A DNA stretch of 64,000 nucleotides from assembly GCA_027669155.1 (NCBI GenBank), contig JAQEDR010000012.1, positions 1 through 64,000 on the forward strand. Reading direction: 5' to 3'. Under the pieces are notes generated by a model. The model did no database searches and was not told where the DNA came from. It worked only from the letters and a program-made list of their open reading frames with translations. This stretch comes from Peptoniphilaceae bacterium AM52-5BH. GTDB lineage: Bacteria > Bacillota > Clostridia > Tissierellales > Peptoniphilaceae. Of this stretch, positions 17,574 through 26,587 are shown piece after piece. The translations under genes and the position numbers were made by a program. Each line of letters starts with the position of its first letter. The stretch's first letter is position 1.

Positions 17574-18241
17574 AAATGATTAAAGTCTTTACTTCTGAGA
17601 TTTTGCCCTATGAATATCCAAGCACATCTTTGCTCAAGAACAAAATGGAAAAAGCTTGTGACTATGGGGCCTTAAGAGAAGTTAAATTCATAATGGATAA
17701 TGACAAGGAAAATGAGAAGCTAATGCTTTTAGTGATCCTTTCTCCCATTTTTATAGCATGTTTTGATTCATCAATCGAAGAATTAGACTTTTTTAGAGAA
17801 AAAATCTCAAATTCTAACTTTCCCTACGGACTTTACCCAGAGTTTTTCCCTTTTGACGAGAATATATACAGGAGATTTTATAAGAATAGGGAAAATAAAG
17901 AAGATATATTTCTAAATGAAGAAGGCCTCATAGAATTTACTATTAACCCTATTAAGGATAAATACATACTTGCCCTAGCCTACCTATTAGAAAAACTTGT
18001 AGAAGATGATAATAATAGGAAAAAACTTCTGAAATATTTTGATAAAATCAGAAATGATATAGTGATAAACGGCAGAAGATCAATCCTTGCAAACGGTATT
18101 CAAGCTTTTTATCTATCGAAGTATGTATTGGTATGGATGATTGAAATTATGGATAAGCTTATGGATAAGGAAAAGAAAAGCGAAATTTACCTTAAGCCCC
18201 TATATGAGAGACTTACTAATCTGAAAACTTGCAATGAGTAA
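17570..18241 (+). CDS. hypothetical protein
   Basis: The 223-residue, mostly helical protein has no recognised motif, signal peptide or clear membrane span; one hydrophobic stretch (LMLLVILSPIFIACF, about 50-64) is short. Its ATG at 17570 overlaps the ybaK stop by 4 bases, so it is translationally coupled to the deacylase; a second ATG at 17576 is an alternative. Nothing in the sequence supports a function. Confidence 0.65.
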   Translation: MKMIKVFTSEILPYEYPSTSLLKNKMEKACDYGALREVKFIMDNDKENEKLMLLVILSPIFIACFDSSIEELDFFREKISNSNFPYGLYPEFFPFDENIYRRFYKNRENKEDIFLNEEGLIEFTINPIKDKYILALAYLLEKLVEDDNNRKKLLKYFDKIRNDIVINGRRSILANGIQAFYLSKYVLVWMIEIMDKLMDKEKKSEIYLKPLYERLTNLKTCNE

Positions 18242-18379
18242 ATTCATACTATAGTTATTATGAGAAATTTAATAAACTTATACTAATCTCCCCTGATCAT
18301 AGGATGTCTTATAAGGCATTTTAGTTATTACTAACTTAAGTAAAGTTAAAACATTAAGTTATTAAAATAGAAATTTTAT

Positions 18380-18446
18380 TATAATCGGAGGAATTTTAAT
18401 TAATAAATTAGCTTTGTTTATAGGCAAATTAAATCTAACTTGGTAA
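18380..18446 (+). other. mini transcription unit or gene remnant
   Basis: TATAAT at 18380-18385, GGAGG at 18387-18391 and, 7 nt later, ATT at 18399 open a 15-codon frame (INKLALFIGKLNLTW) that stops at 18444-18446, before the terminator at 18468. The frame resembles the start of short clostridial membrane proteins (MNKLALFIGG...), so it may be a decayed gene. TATAAT and GGAGG are only 1 bp apart, so this -10 cannot drive a transcript that carries this ribosome-binding site; one of the two signals is probably chance. Confidence 0.25.
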
Positions 18447-18467
18447 AACAAAAAGTTTAATAAGCTT

Positions 18468-18497
18468 AAAAGCCCGCAAATTAATGCGAGCTTTTTT
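18468..18497. terminator. bidirectional terminator
   Basis: Stem AAAAGCCCGCA (18468-18478) pairs with TGCGAGCTTTT (18485-18495) with one mismatch and a 6-nt loop. A and T runs on both flanks let it end both the 17570 gene side (+) and the but gene (-). Confidence 0.85.
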
Positions 18498-18505
18498 AAA
18501 TTAGC

Positions 18506-19849
18506 TTACTTATTAGATTTTCTCCAAATTCCTAGTTTTTCTGCTTCCTTGATTAATTCATCTCTATTATCTGGGTGAGCTAGGCTGACTAGGGCTTCTG
18601 CTGCTTGCCAAGTTGATAGGCCCTTGAAGTTTACTATACCTTGTTCTGTCGCAATATAGTGGGTGTTGCTTCTAACAGCTGTAGCTTGAGTACCAGGCTT
18701 AAAGGTTGGTACTATGTTTGAAATTCTCTTGCCTTCTTTATTAACTCTAGAAGATTTAAGCGCTATGAATGATCTACCACCCTTAGATCTGTATGCTCCA
18801 AGTACAAAGTCAAGGGCTCCACCTGCACCAGAAATGTGTCTAGTTCCTGCAGATTCTGCAGAGATTTGACCCCAAAGGTCAACTTCAAGTACTGTGTTTA
18901 TTGATACATAGTTATCGTGAGCTGCTATTACATCAACATCATTTACATATGAAACTGGAGCTGCCATTAGCTCTTCGTTATGATCGATATAGTCATACAT
19001 TTCTTGGCTTCCTGCTGCGAAGGCATAGACTTGTCTACCAGGATTTATATTTTTCTTCTTACCTGTAATTCTACCAGCTTTAGCCATTTCCATAAAGCTA
19101 TCTACATACATCTCAGAGTGAACTCCCAAATCCTTTAGGTCAGATTTAGCAATTTGGCTTCCTATAGCATTTGGCAAACCACCGATACCTAATTGTAGAG
19201 TATCTCCGTCTCTTAGATTATCAACAACATATTTGGCAACTTGGACTTCTTCTTCGCCAAATTTTGCGCTAGGTAGAGTTATCATGTCATAATTGCTTGA
19301 TTCATAGACATAGTCTACGTCTTTGATATTGATATAATTTCTAAATCCACCGAGGGCAACTGGTACGTTTTTATTTACTTCTAGGACAACTTTTTCTGCG
19401 TTTTCAAAAGAAGTTAGAGCATGAGATGCTGATAGTCCGAAGTTAAAGTTACCGTGTTTATCCATTGGAGAAACTTGGATAACTGATACAGCGGCCTTGT
19501 CGGCATTTTCTGCTATATATCTTTCTATTTCAGAATATTTGATTGGAATAAAGTAGGCACCGTATTGATTATTGTTTATTAGATTTCTTTCTGGACCTGT
19601 TGAGTGCCATGAATGATAGATGAAATGTTCTCCTGTGCTGTCTGCTTGTCCAACATATGGATTGTATGGAACAACACCACTTCTAATCTTTACGTCCTTT
19701 AATTCGTCTACTCTTGCTGCAAGGGCCTTATCGAAGTCAACTGGTACCAAGGCTCCCCAGCCCATCTCAACCCAGTCACCGTCTTTAACGAGTCCTGCTG
19801 CTTCTTTAACTGTTATAAGTTTATCTTGATATAATTTTTCAAAATCCAT
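18506..19849 (-). CDS. but: butyryl-CoA:acetate CoA-transferase
   Basis: This last step of the pathway moves CoA from butyryl-CoA to acetate, releasing butyrate and acetyl-CoA. At 447 residues the length matches But. Family signatures are GNFNFGLSASHALT, GIGGLPNAIGSQIA, the HSEMYVDSFMEM segment with the presumed catalytic Glu (about 242), and ISGAGGALDFVLGAYRSKGG. Related 4-hydroxybutyrate or acetyl-CoA:propionate transferases share these; the neighbouring butyrate operon favours But. It has its own promoter region (TATAAT at 19886-19891) and RBS AAAGGGG, so it may be expressed separately from the operon. Confidence 0.85.
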   Translation of the reverse strand: MDFEKLYQDKLITVKEAAGLVKDGDWVEMGWGALVPVDFDKALAARVDELKDVKIRSGVVPYNPYVGQADSTGEHFIYHSWHSTGPERNLINNNQYGAYFIPIKYSEIERYIAENADKAAVSVIQVSPMDKHGNFNFGLSASHALTSFENAEKVVLEVNKNVPVALGGFRNYINIKDVDYVYESSNYDMITLPSAKFGEEEVQVAKYVVDNLRDGDTLQLGIGGLPNAIGSQIAKSDLKDLGVHSEMYVDSFMEMAKAGRITGKKKNINPGRQVYAFAAGSQEMYDYIDHNEELMAAPVSYVNDVDVIAAHDNYVSINTVLEVDLWGQISAESAGTRHISGAGGALDFVLGAYRSKGGRSFIALKSSRVNKEGKRISNIVPTFKPGTQATAVRSNTHYIATEQGIVNFKGLSTWQAAEALVSLAHPDNRDELIKEAEKLGIWRKSNK

Positions 19850-19885
19850 TTTAAACCCCTTTGTATTAAATCGTTTTCACTTTAT

Positions 19886-19938
19886 ATTATACCCAAAGAT
19901 TTGTTTTTTATTCTCTAATTGATATTATTTATCAATTA
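19886..19938 (-). promoter_or_regulatory. but promoter region with 9-bp inverted repeat
   Basis: A -10 TATAAT lies at 19886-19891. Upstream, at 19916-19938, arms TAATTGATA and TATCAATTA form a perfect inverted repeat around a 5-bp centre, overlapping where the -35 should be. No good -35 hexamer is visible, which fits a regulated promoter. The binding protein is unknown. Confidence 0.5.
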
Positions 19939-19997
19939 CTTTTGTCTTTATATTAAATTTCTTATTTGTTAAAAAGATATTTTAAGATAAAAGAAAA

Positions 19998-20015
19998 GGG
20001 TGTAAACCTACACCC
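19998..20015 (-). terminator. terminator after thl
   Basis: GGGTGTA and TACACCC form a 7-bp stem with a 4-nt loop, 14 bp past the thl stop, followed on the minus strand by TTTTCTTTT. It should separate the bcd-to-thl operon from but. Confidence 0.85.
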
Positions 20016-20028
20016 CATTCATAAATTC

Positions 20029-21210
20029 TTATCTTTCTACTACTACTGCTGTACCCATACCGCCACCTATACATAGGGTTGCGATACCTTTTTTAGAGTC
20101 TCTCTTTTGCATTTCGTAAAGAAGTGTTGTAAGGATTCTTGCTCCACTTGCTCCAACAGGGTGACCAATAGCGATTGCACCACCGTTTACGTTAACGATG
20201 TCTGTGTTTAGTCCAAGTTCTTTGATTACTGATAGAGCTTGAGCAGCGAAAGCTTCGTTAGCTTCGATTAGGTCGATATCTTCAAGTGTTAGGTTAGCTT
20301 TTTCTAGTGCTTTTCTAACTGTTGGGATTGGACCTGTACCCATAATTTTTGGATCAACACCTTCTGTAGCGTAGCTTACGATTGTAGCAAGTGGTTTTAC
20401 GCCTAACTCTTTAGCTTTTTCTTCACTCATTACTACAAGACATGCTGCACCGTCGTTGATTCCTGATGCGTTAGCTGCTGTAACTGTACCGTCTTTGATG
20501 AATGCTGGTCTTAGTTTAGCAATACTTTCTGTTGTAACGCCTTCTTTGATGTATTCGTCTTCTTCAACTACAGTTACTTTGCCTTTTCTTCCCTTAACTT
20601 CTACTGGTACGATTTCGTCTTTGAATCTTCCTTCAGCTCTAGCTTTTGCAGCTTTTTGTTGGCTGTCTGCAGCAAGTGCGTCTTGTTCTTCTCTTGTTAG
20701 GCCGAATTTTTCAGCTATATTTTCTGCAGTAACTCCCATGTGGTAGTCATTGAAGGCATCCCAAAGTCCGTCTTTGATCATTTCATCGACAACTTTTTTA
20801 TCTCCCATTCTTGCTCCCCATCTTTCCTCTGGAAGTAGGTATGGGGCTTGGGACATTGATTCTGTACCACCTGCAAGAACTATATCATCATCTCCTGCCA
20901 TAATCATTTGTGCTGCTAGGGATACACTTCTAAGTCCTGAACCACAAACTATATTTAAAGTCATAGCTGGTTTTTCTATTGGAATTCCTGCATCTAGTGC
21001 GATTTGACGAGCGATGTTTTGACCGTTTCCTGCTTGAAGTACACAACCTAGGATAGATTCATCGATATCTTCTGGTTTAATTCCTGCTCTTTTGATTGCT
21101 TCTTTAGCTGCTATAGCACCTAATTCTCTAGCTGATACTGTTTTGAATGCTCCGCCGTAAGCACCTACTGGTGTTCTTGCTGCACTTGCTATTACTACTT
21201 TTCTAGTCAT
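20029..21210 (-). CDS. thlA: acetyl-CoA C-acetyltransferase (thiolase)
   Basis: It condenses two acetyl-CoA into acetoacetyl-CoA, the entry to butyrate synthesis. The 393-residue thiolase has the acyl-enzyme cysteine in [11 protein letters not shown] (about Cys 89), the NEAFAAQAL segment, the catalytic His in [11 protein letters not shown] (about 349), and the second cysteine in CIGGGMGTA (about 379). It is the last gene of the bcd-etfBA-crt-hbd-thl order, 41 bp after hbd. Confidence 0.96.
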   Translation of the reverse strand: MTRKVVIASAARTPVGAYGGAFKTVSARELGAIAAKEAIKRAGIKPEDIDESILGCVLQAGNGQNIARQIALDAGIPIEKPAMTLNIVCGSGLRSVSLAAQMIMAGDDDIVLAGGTESMSQAPYLLPEERWGARMGDKKVVDEMIKDGLWDAFNDYHMGVTAENIAEKFGLTREEQDALAADSQQKAAKARAEGRFKDEIVPVEVKGRKGKVTVVEEDEYIKEGVTTESIAKLRPAFIKDGTVTAANASGINDGAACLVVMSEEKAKELGVKPLATIVSYATEGVDPKIMGTGPIPTVRKALEKANLTLEDIDLIEANEAFAAQALSVIKELGLNTDIVNVNGGAIAIGHPVGASGARILTTLLYEMQKRDSKKGIATLCIGGGMGTAVVVER

Positions 21211-21251
21211 TTTATCTCCTTATATTATCTTAAATATCTTCTTCTATTATC

Positions 21252-22094
21252 TTATTTGCTGTAGTCGTAGAAACCTTTACCTGTTTTTCTACCAAGGTCT
21301 CCTGCTCTTACCATTTGTCTTAGTAGTGGGTTTGGTCTATATTTGCTATCACCAAATTCATTGTATAAAACTTCCATGATTGCAAGACAAGTATCAAGTC
21401 CTATAAGATCTCCTAAAGCTAGAGGTCCCATTGGGTGGTTTGCACCAAGTTGCATTCCCTTGTCGATATCTTCAACACTTGCAAGTCCATCTGCAAGAAC
21501 TCCGATACCTTCATTGATCATTGGGATAAGAAGTCTGTTTACTACAAATCCTGGTCCTTCTTTAACTTCGATAGGTTGTTTTCCTAAATCTTCTGCAAGT
21601 TTGAAGATTGTTGTGTTTGTTTCATCAGATGTGTGTAATCCTCTGATAACTTCAACTAGTTTCATTACTGGAACTGGATTGAAGAAGTGCATTCCAATTA
21701 CATTTTCAGGTCTGTTTGTAGATGCTGCGATATCTGTAATTGATAGTGAAGATGTGTTAGATGCAAGGATTGCTCCTTCTTTTACAACTTCGTCAAGTTC
21801 TTTGAAGATTTCTTTTTTTAGTTTTGGATTTTCTGTTGCAGCTTCTATAACTACGTCACAGTCAGCCAAATCTTTTACTTCTGTTGTGTAAGAAATGTTT
21901 TTAAGAGCAGCTTCTTTTTCTTCTTCTGTCATTCTTTCTTTAGAAACTTGTTTAGCGTAAGATTTTTCAATTCTTGCTTTAGCTTTTTCTAAGAATTCAT
22001 CTTTGATATCTCTAACTACAACTTCGTATTTTCTAGCAGCAGTTTCAACGATACCGCCACCCATAATTCCTGAACCGATTACTCCAATTTTCAT
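21252..22094 (-). CDS. hbd: 3-hydroxybutyryl-CoA dehydrogenase
   Basis: It reduces acetoacetyl-CoA to 3-hydroxybutyryl-CoA. The 280-residue protein has an N-terminal Rossmann fold ([12 protein letters not shown], residues 4-15) and the catalytic [17 protein letters not shown] with His near 137. The C-domain has [13 protein letters not shown] and a final [13 protein letters not shown]. It lies between crt and thl in the butyrate operon, 52 bp after crt. Confidence 0.96.
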   Translation of the reverse strand: MKIGVIGSGIMGGGIVETAARKYEVVVRDIKDEFLEKAKARIEKSYAKQVSKERMTEEEKEAALKNISYTTEVKDLADCDVVIEAATENPKLKKEIFKELDEVVKEGAILASNTSSLSITDIAASTNRPENVIGMHFFNPVPVMKLVEVIRGLHTSDETNTTIFKLAEDLGKQPIEVKEGPGFVVNRLLIPMINEGIGVLADGLASVEDIDKGMQLGANHPMGPLALGDLIGLDTCLAIMEVLYNEFGDSKYRPNPLLRQMVRAGDLGRKTGKGFYDYSK

Positions 22095-22146
22095 AATGTC
22101 TCCTTTATTTTTTATGATTACCTTTGCCTACTTAATTAGTACCCAA

Positions 22147-22926
22147 TTATTTATTTTTAAACTCAGCTTTTTCTTTGTTCAAGAAAGCGTTCATTCCTGC
22201 TTTTTGATCTTCTGTTGCAAATGAAAGACCAAATAGGTTTTCTTCAATCTTGATAGCTGAATCTATATCAACTTGTCCACCGACATTAATAGCTTCTTTA
22301 GCAAGTCTTACTGCAACTGGTCCGTTAGAAGCAACTTTTGAAGCAAGTTTAGCTACTCTTTCTTCTAGTTCTTCAGCAGGAACTACTTCTTGAACAAGGC
22401 CAATTTCTAATGCCTTAACTGCTTTTATGTTTGATGATGTGTAGATTAGGTATTTTGCGTATCCTGGGCCTACAAGTCTTTGTAGTCTTTGTGTTCCACC
22501 AAAGCCTGGTAGAATTCCAAGTCCTGTTTCTGGTTGACCGAAAAGAGCTTTATCGCTTGCGATTCTAAAATCACAGCTCATAGCAAGCTCGCATCCACCA
22601 CCTAGGGCAAATCCATTAACTGCTGCTATTGTTGGGATTTCTAGACTTTCTAGCTTTCTAAATACTGCTAGCCCCTTCTTGCCAAAAGCTTTTCCTTCTA
22701 GTGGAGAGAGTGTTGACATTTCCTTAATGTCAGCTCCTGCAACGAAGCTTCTTCCTTCACCTGTTACTATAAGAGCTCTAAGGTCCTTATTTTCCTTGAT
22801 TTCTGATAAAACTTTATCTAGTTCATCAAGAACTTCTGAGTTTAGAGCGTTAAGTGCTTTTGGTCTGTTGATTGTAAGTTTTCCTACAAATCCATCAACT
22901 TCGTACTTAATTGTATTGTATTCCAT
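22147..22926 (-). CDS. crt: enoyl-CoA hydratase (crotonase)
   Basis: It interconverts 3-hydroxybutyryl-CoA and crotonyl-CoA. The 259-residue crotonase has the oxyanion segment GRSFVAGADIKEM (about 57-69) and AVNGFALGGGCELAMSCDFR with the first catalytic Glu. The second Glu lies in the PETGLGILPGFGGTQRL region. It is separated from etfA by 142 bp that hold a long hairpin. Confidence 0.95.
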   Translation of the reverse strand: MEYNTIKYEVDGFVGKLTINRPKALNALNSEVLDELDKVLSEIKENKDLRALIVTGEGRSFVAGADIKEMSTLSPLEGKAFGKKGLAVFRKLESLEIPTIAAVNGFALGGGCELAMSCDFRIASDKALFGQPETGLGILPGFGGTQRLQRLVGPGYAKYLIYTSSNIKAVKALEIGLVQEVVPAEELEERVAKLASKVASNGPVAVRLAKEAINVGGQVDIDSAIKIEENLFGLSFATEDQKAGMNAFLNKEKAEFKNK

Positions 22927-23004
22927 ATTCGCCTCCTATTTAGCAATGTATTAATACTAAGTCTCCATATAGTGATATTTTTTTGTCAATAAGCTTTAAT
23001 AGTT

Positions 23005-23051
23005 AGCTGCTTATAATATGATGTTATTAAACTATCATCTTCTAAGCAGCT
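23005..23051. repeat. intra-operon hairpin between etfA and crt
   Basis: AGCTGCTTA (23005-23013) and TAAGCAGCT (23043-23051) are a perfect 9-bp inverted repeat, with an inner GATG/CATC pair. No T run follows on the minus strand, so it does not look like a terminator; an RNA-processing or stability element is possible. TTGACA at 22984-22989 just downstream is a possible extra -35 for crt-hbd-thl. Confidence 0.5.
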
Positions 23052-23068
23052 TCTATCCTACAAGCTAA

Positions 23069-24073
23069 TTAGTTAGCTTTTCTTTCTTTAATTAATTCTG
23101 TTAGTTTTGGGACTACTTCAAATAGGTCCCCAACAATACCATAGTCAGCAATATCAAATATTGGTGCATCTGGGTCTTTGTTGATAGCTATAATTGTATC
23201 ACTTGCTCCGATACCAGCCAAGTGTTGGATAGCTCCAGAGATACCAACAGCTATATAAACTTTTGGTCCAACAGTCTTTCCTGATTGTCCTACTTGGTGA
23301 GAGTGAGAGATCCAACCAGCATCTACTGCAGCACGTGATGATCCTACTGTACCGTCTAATGCTTCTGCCAATTCTTCAATTAACTTGAAGTTAGAAGGGT
23401 CAGCAAGTCCACGTCCACCTGATACGATGTATTCTGCACCAGCAAGATCTACTTCTTCTCCTTCATCTCTTGGGATAAAGTCAAGGATTCTTGTTCTAAT
23501 TTCTCCGTCGTATTTGATTTCTTCAGAGATTTCTTCTATTTCGTCTTTTGCGCCAACTTCTTCTTTAGAGAATACTCCTGGACGAACTGTACCCATTTGT
23601 GGTCTAGAATCTGGGCAAAGGATTTGTGCCATTAGGTTACCACCAAAGGCAGGTCTTGTCCATTTTACATTTCCTGTTTCAAAGTCAACGTCTAGTTCTG
23701 TACAATCTGCTGTAAGTCCTGTGCCAAGTCTTGAAGAAATTCTTGGACCTAGGTCACGTCCTACGTTTGTAGCTCCGATTAGGATTACATTTGGATTGTG
23801 TTTTTCAACAAGTTTACATACAGCATTTGTGTAGATATCTGTGTTGTATTGTTTATATTCTTCGCCTTCTACTGTAATTACGCCGTCAACGCCGTATTTT
23901 TTAACTTCTTCTTTTGCGCTATCAGCATTTTCACCGATAATTACTGCATATAGTTTTTCTTTAAGTACATCAGCCATTTTCCTGCCTGGATTTAGTAATT
24001 CTAATCCAACATTTAAGGCTTTTCCTTCTTCATTTGTTTCTACTATTACCCAAAGGTTTTTACAATCTGTCAT
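23069..24073 (-). CDS. etfA: electron transfer flavoprotein alpha subunit
   Basis: With EtfB it forms the FAD-carrying partner of butyryl-CoA dehydrogenase. The 334-residue protein has an N-terminal ETF domain (about 1-190). The C-terminal FAD domain reads GGRGL, GSSRAAVDAGW, SHQVGQSGKTVGPKVYIA and INKDPDAPIFDIADYG. In clostridia this Bcd-Etf complex bifurcates electrons from NADH to crotonyl-CoA and ferredoxin; bifurcation here is inferred from context. It starts 9 bp after etfB. Confidence 0.95.
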   Translation of the reverse strand: MTDCKNLWVIVETNEEGKALNVGLELLNPGRKMADVLKEKLYAVIIGENADSAKEEVKKYGVDGVITVEGEEYKQYNTDIYTNAVCKLVEKHNPNVILIGATNVGRDLGPRISSRLGTGLTADCTELDVDFETGNVKWTRPAFGGNLMAQILCPDSRPQMGTVRPGVFSKEEVGAKDEIEEISEEIKYDGEIRTRILDFIPRDEGEEVDLAGAEYIVSGGRGLADPSNFKLIEELAEALDGTVGSSRAAVDAGWISHSHQVGQSGKTVGPKVYIAVGISGAIQHLAGIGASDTIIAINKDPDAPIFDIADYGIVGDLFEVVPKLTELIKERKAN

Positions 24074-24082
24074 ACTTCCCCC

Positions 24083-24892
24083 TTAAATAAGCTTTTGATC
24101 TACTAGAGCTTCCATTAACTTAGTTGCAGCTTCGTCAGCTTCCATATCTTCAAACATAACTGCAATTTTAGTTCTGTCTGGAGCGTAAGATTTATTAACT
24201 CTAGTTGGAGATCCCTTAAGACCGATTTTTGTCTTGTCTATTGTAGCTTCTAAGTCGTCAAATGTAATTTGTCCAATTTCTGCTTTTTTAGCCTTGAGCT
24301 TGTTTTTGATTTTTGGATATCTAAGCTCTTCGTCACCATATTTTGTAAATGTGATTAGGGCTGGAAGTACACATTGAACGTTTTGAGCTCCGCCTTCTAC
24401 TTCTTGTAATACTTTGATTCCTTCGTCATTTAGCTCTGCTGTGTAAGCACGTGTAACTTGAGGAAGTCCTAGGTGTTCTGCAAGTTCTGGTCCTACTTGT
24501 GCTGTATCTCCATCGATTGCTTGGAGACCACAGTAAACTAGGTCAGGCTCGCCTTCTTTTTCTGCTACTGCCTTGATAGCATTAGCTAGAATGTATGATG
24601 TAGCAAGTGTATCAGATCCACCGAATTTTCTATCTGTTACAAGATATGCTTTGTCTGCTCCAACTGCTAGACAATCTCTTAGCATAGCTTCAGCTTGTCC
24701 TGGTCCCATTGAAATTACAACAATGTTTATATCAGGATCATTGTCCTTAAGTCTTAGAGCTTGTTCAAGAGCGAAAGCATCGTAAGTATTTAGGATACTT
24801 GGAACGCCCTTTCTTATAAGTGTATTTGTAATAGGATCAATTTTGATCTCATTAGTGTCTGGAACTTGTTTCGCACATACGAAAATATTCAT
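24083..24892 (-). CDS. etfB: electron transfer flavoprotein beta subunit
   Basis: The 269-residue partner of EtfA carries the second nucleotide/FAD site. MNIFVCAKQVPDTNEI opens the domain, and the signature AIDGDTAQVGPELAEHLGLP lies near 130-150. It follows bcd by 33 bp and precedes etfA by 9 bp, so the three subunits of the Bcd-Etf complex are made together. Confidence 0.95.
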   Translation of the reverse strand: MNIFVCAKQVPDTNEIKIDPITNTLIRKGVPSILNTYDAFALEQALRLKDNDPDINIVVISMGPGQAEAMLRDCLAVGADKAYLVTDRKFGGSDTLATSYILANAIKAVAEKEGEPDLVYCGLQAIDGDTAQVGPELAEHLGLPQVTRAYTAELNDEGIKVLQEVEGGAQNVQCVLPALITFTKYGDEELRYPKIKNKLKAKKAEIGQITFDDLEATIDKTKIGLKGSPTRVNKSYAPDRTKIAVMFEDMEADEAATKLMEALVDQKLI

Positions 24893-24925
24893 ATATCCCC
24901 CTTTTATTCTAAGTAACTATCGAGC

Positions 24926-26065
24926 TTATTTATTTAATAATGCGCCAGATACAACCATTAACATTACTTCTGAAGTACCTTCATAGATTTCTGTTATTTT
25001 TGCATCTCTCATCATTCTTTCTACTTCGTATTCTTTGATGTAGCCGTAACCACCTAGTAGTTGAACTGCTTTTGTTGTAACATCCATTGCTACTCTTGAT
25101 GCTTTAAGTTTTGCTTCAGCTGCTGCTACTGTGTAGCTTTCACCATTATCTTTAAGTGTTGCTGCTTTGTAAACTAGGTGACGAGCAGATTCAATATCAA
25201 TTGCCATTTCAGCAAGTTTGAATTGTGTATTTTGGAATTTAGCTAATGGTCTTCCAAATTGGTTTCTTTCTTTAACATATTTAACTGCTTTATCAAGAGC
25301 ACCTTCAGCTATACCTAAAGCTTGAGCTGCTATACCAATTCTACCACCGTCTAGCGTTTGCATTGCGTACTTGAAGCCCTTGCCTTCTTCGCCAAGTAGG
25401 TTTTCTTTTGGAACTTTACAATCTCTAAAGATTAATTCCATTGTTGATGAACCCTTGATACCCATCTTATCTTCTACTGTACCAAAGTCGAATCCTTCCA
25501 TTCCTTTTTCAACGATAAATGCAGAAATTCCTCTAGTTCCTTGTTCTTTGTCAGTCATTGCAAATACAACATAAGTATCAGCATAACCTGCGTTTGTTAT
25601 AAAGATCTTTGATCCGTTAAGTACGTAGTTATCACCATCAAGTTTTGCAACTGTTTTTTGTCCTGATGCGTCTGTTCCTGCATCTGGTTCTGTTAGTGCA
25701 AAGGCACCAAGTTTTTCACCTGAAGCAAGTGGTGTTAGGTATTTTTCTTTTTGTTCTTCGTTACCGAATTTGTTAATGCAGTCAGCACAAAGTGATGTGT
25801 GAGCTGAAACGATAACTCCAGTTGTTGCGCATGCTTTAGAAAGTTCTTCTACAGCAAGAACATATGTAAGTGTGTCAAGGCCGATTCCGCCGTATTCTTC
25901 ATCGAAAGGAATACCAAAAAATCCTAACTCTTGCATTTTTGCTACGTTTTCTTCTGGGAACATGTGTTTTTCGTCAACTTCGATTGCTAGTGGTGCAACT
26001 TCCTTTACTGCGAAGTCTCTGAACATGTCTCTCATTTCTAATTGTTCTTCTGTTAACTTATACAT
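24926..26065 (-). CDS. bcd: butyryl-CoA dehydrogenase
   Basis: It reduces crotonyl-CoA to butyryl-CoA. The 379-residue acyl-CoA dehydrogenase has FAD/substrate signatures [16 protein letters not shown] (about 125-140) and ITNAGYAD, the [12 protein letters not shown] loop, and the [22 protein letters not shown] motif. Its presumed catalytic Glu lies in IYEGTSEV near the C-terminus. It is the first gene of the butyrate operon and is preceded by a promoter with a Rex-like site. Confidence 0.96.
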   Translation of the reverse strand: MYKLTEEQLEMRDMFRDFAVKEVAPLAIEVDEKHMFPEENVAKMQELGFFGIPFDEEYGGIGLDTLTYVLAVEELSKACATTGVIVSAHTSLCADCINKFGNEEQKEKYLTPLASGEKLGAFALTEPDAGTDASGQKTVAKLDGDNYVLNGSKIFITNAGYADTYVVFAMTDKEQGTRGISAFIVEKGMEGFDFGTVEDKMGIKGSSTMELIFRDCKVPKENLLGEEGKGFKYAMQTLDGGRIGIAAQALGIAEGALDKAVKYVKERNQFGRPLAKFQNTQFKLAEMAIDIESARHLVYKAATLKDNGESYTVAAAEAKLKASRVAMDVTTKAVQLLGGYGYIKEYEVERMMRDAKITEIYEGTSEVMLMVVSGALLNK

Positions 26066-26129
26066 AATCTCTCCTTATAAAACTTTCGTAGATGATATAT
26101 CAAAATTGATATATTCTTAACTAACTCTT

Positions 26130-26166
26130 ATGTTATTATATTAACAATGTTAAGGGTAAATGTCAA
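26130..26166 (-). promoter_or_regulatory. bcd operon promoter with Rex-like operator
   Basis: TTGACA (26161-26166), a 17-bp spacer and TAATAT (26138-26143) form the promoter, 73 bp upstream of bcd. The -10 lies inside TTGTTAAT-AT-AATAACAT (26130-26147), which matches the Rex consensus TTGTTAA-N4-TTAACAA at 12 of 14 defined positions. Rex is the NADH/NAD+-sensing repressor that controls bcd operons in clostridia, so redox repression is likely. No rex gene is in the window. Confidence 0.75.
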
Positions 26167-26505
26167 GCTCTTTTTTAAGTTTTTACAAAATTTTAATATA
26201 GATTTTATAAAAACCTAAGCCCATGAAATTTGTTTTCTTCATATATATAAACATTTTCCTTATCAATTTACATAAAATAATGATTTATTAGGAAAATAAG
26301 TATATTTATACAATATAAAAGCATATTTTCATAGATATTAGCACATTTCTCTCTTCATTAACCATGATATCACAAATAACTATTATGTCAATCGTTTACA
26401 GTTGCAATTGTATTGTTTTCCTAACAAAAAACCTTATAGCGGTATAATGTTTAATTTCCAACGATAAGAGATTTTTAATTGACAAAAAAATTTTTTGAAA
26501 ACATT
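26167..26505. other. AT-rich intergenic stretch
   Basis: About 340 bp between the divergent bcd and lactate dehydrogenase promoters hold no credible ORF. The only structure noticed is a near-palindrome at 26397-26412 (TACA, TTGCAA, TGTA with one unmatched pair), a possible operator for an unseen regulator of the lactate genes. Confidence 0.4.
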
Positions 26506-26534
26506 TTTACAAAACTAAAATCTTGTGATATAAT
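26506..26534 (+). promoter_or_regulatory. lactate dehydrogenase-lrgAB promoter
   Basis: TTTACA (26506-26511), a 17-bp spacer and a perfect TATAAT (26529-26534) precede an AGGAGG ribosome-binding site (26577-26582) and the ATG at 26588. The 5' UTR is about 47 nt. Confidence 0.85.
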
Positions 26535-26587
26535 CTAAGCATAAATATTAAATGATATTTGATACATATTATTTATAGGAGGTTTAA

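Noticed and set aside
26414..26428. TTGTT/AACAA repeat in the bcd-glcD gap
   Set aside because: The arms span only 15 bp rather than the 18 of a Rex box.
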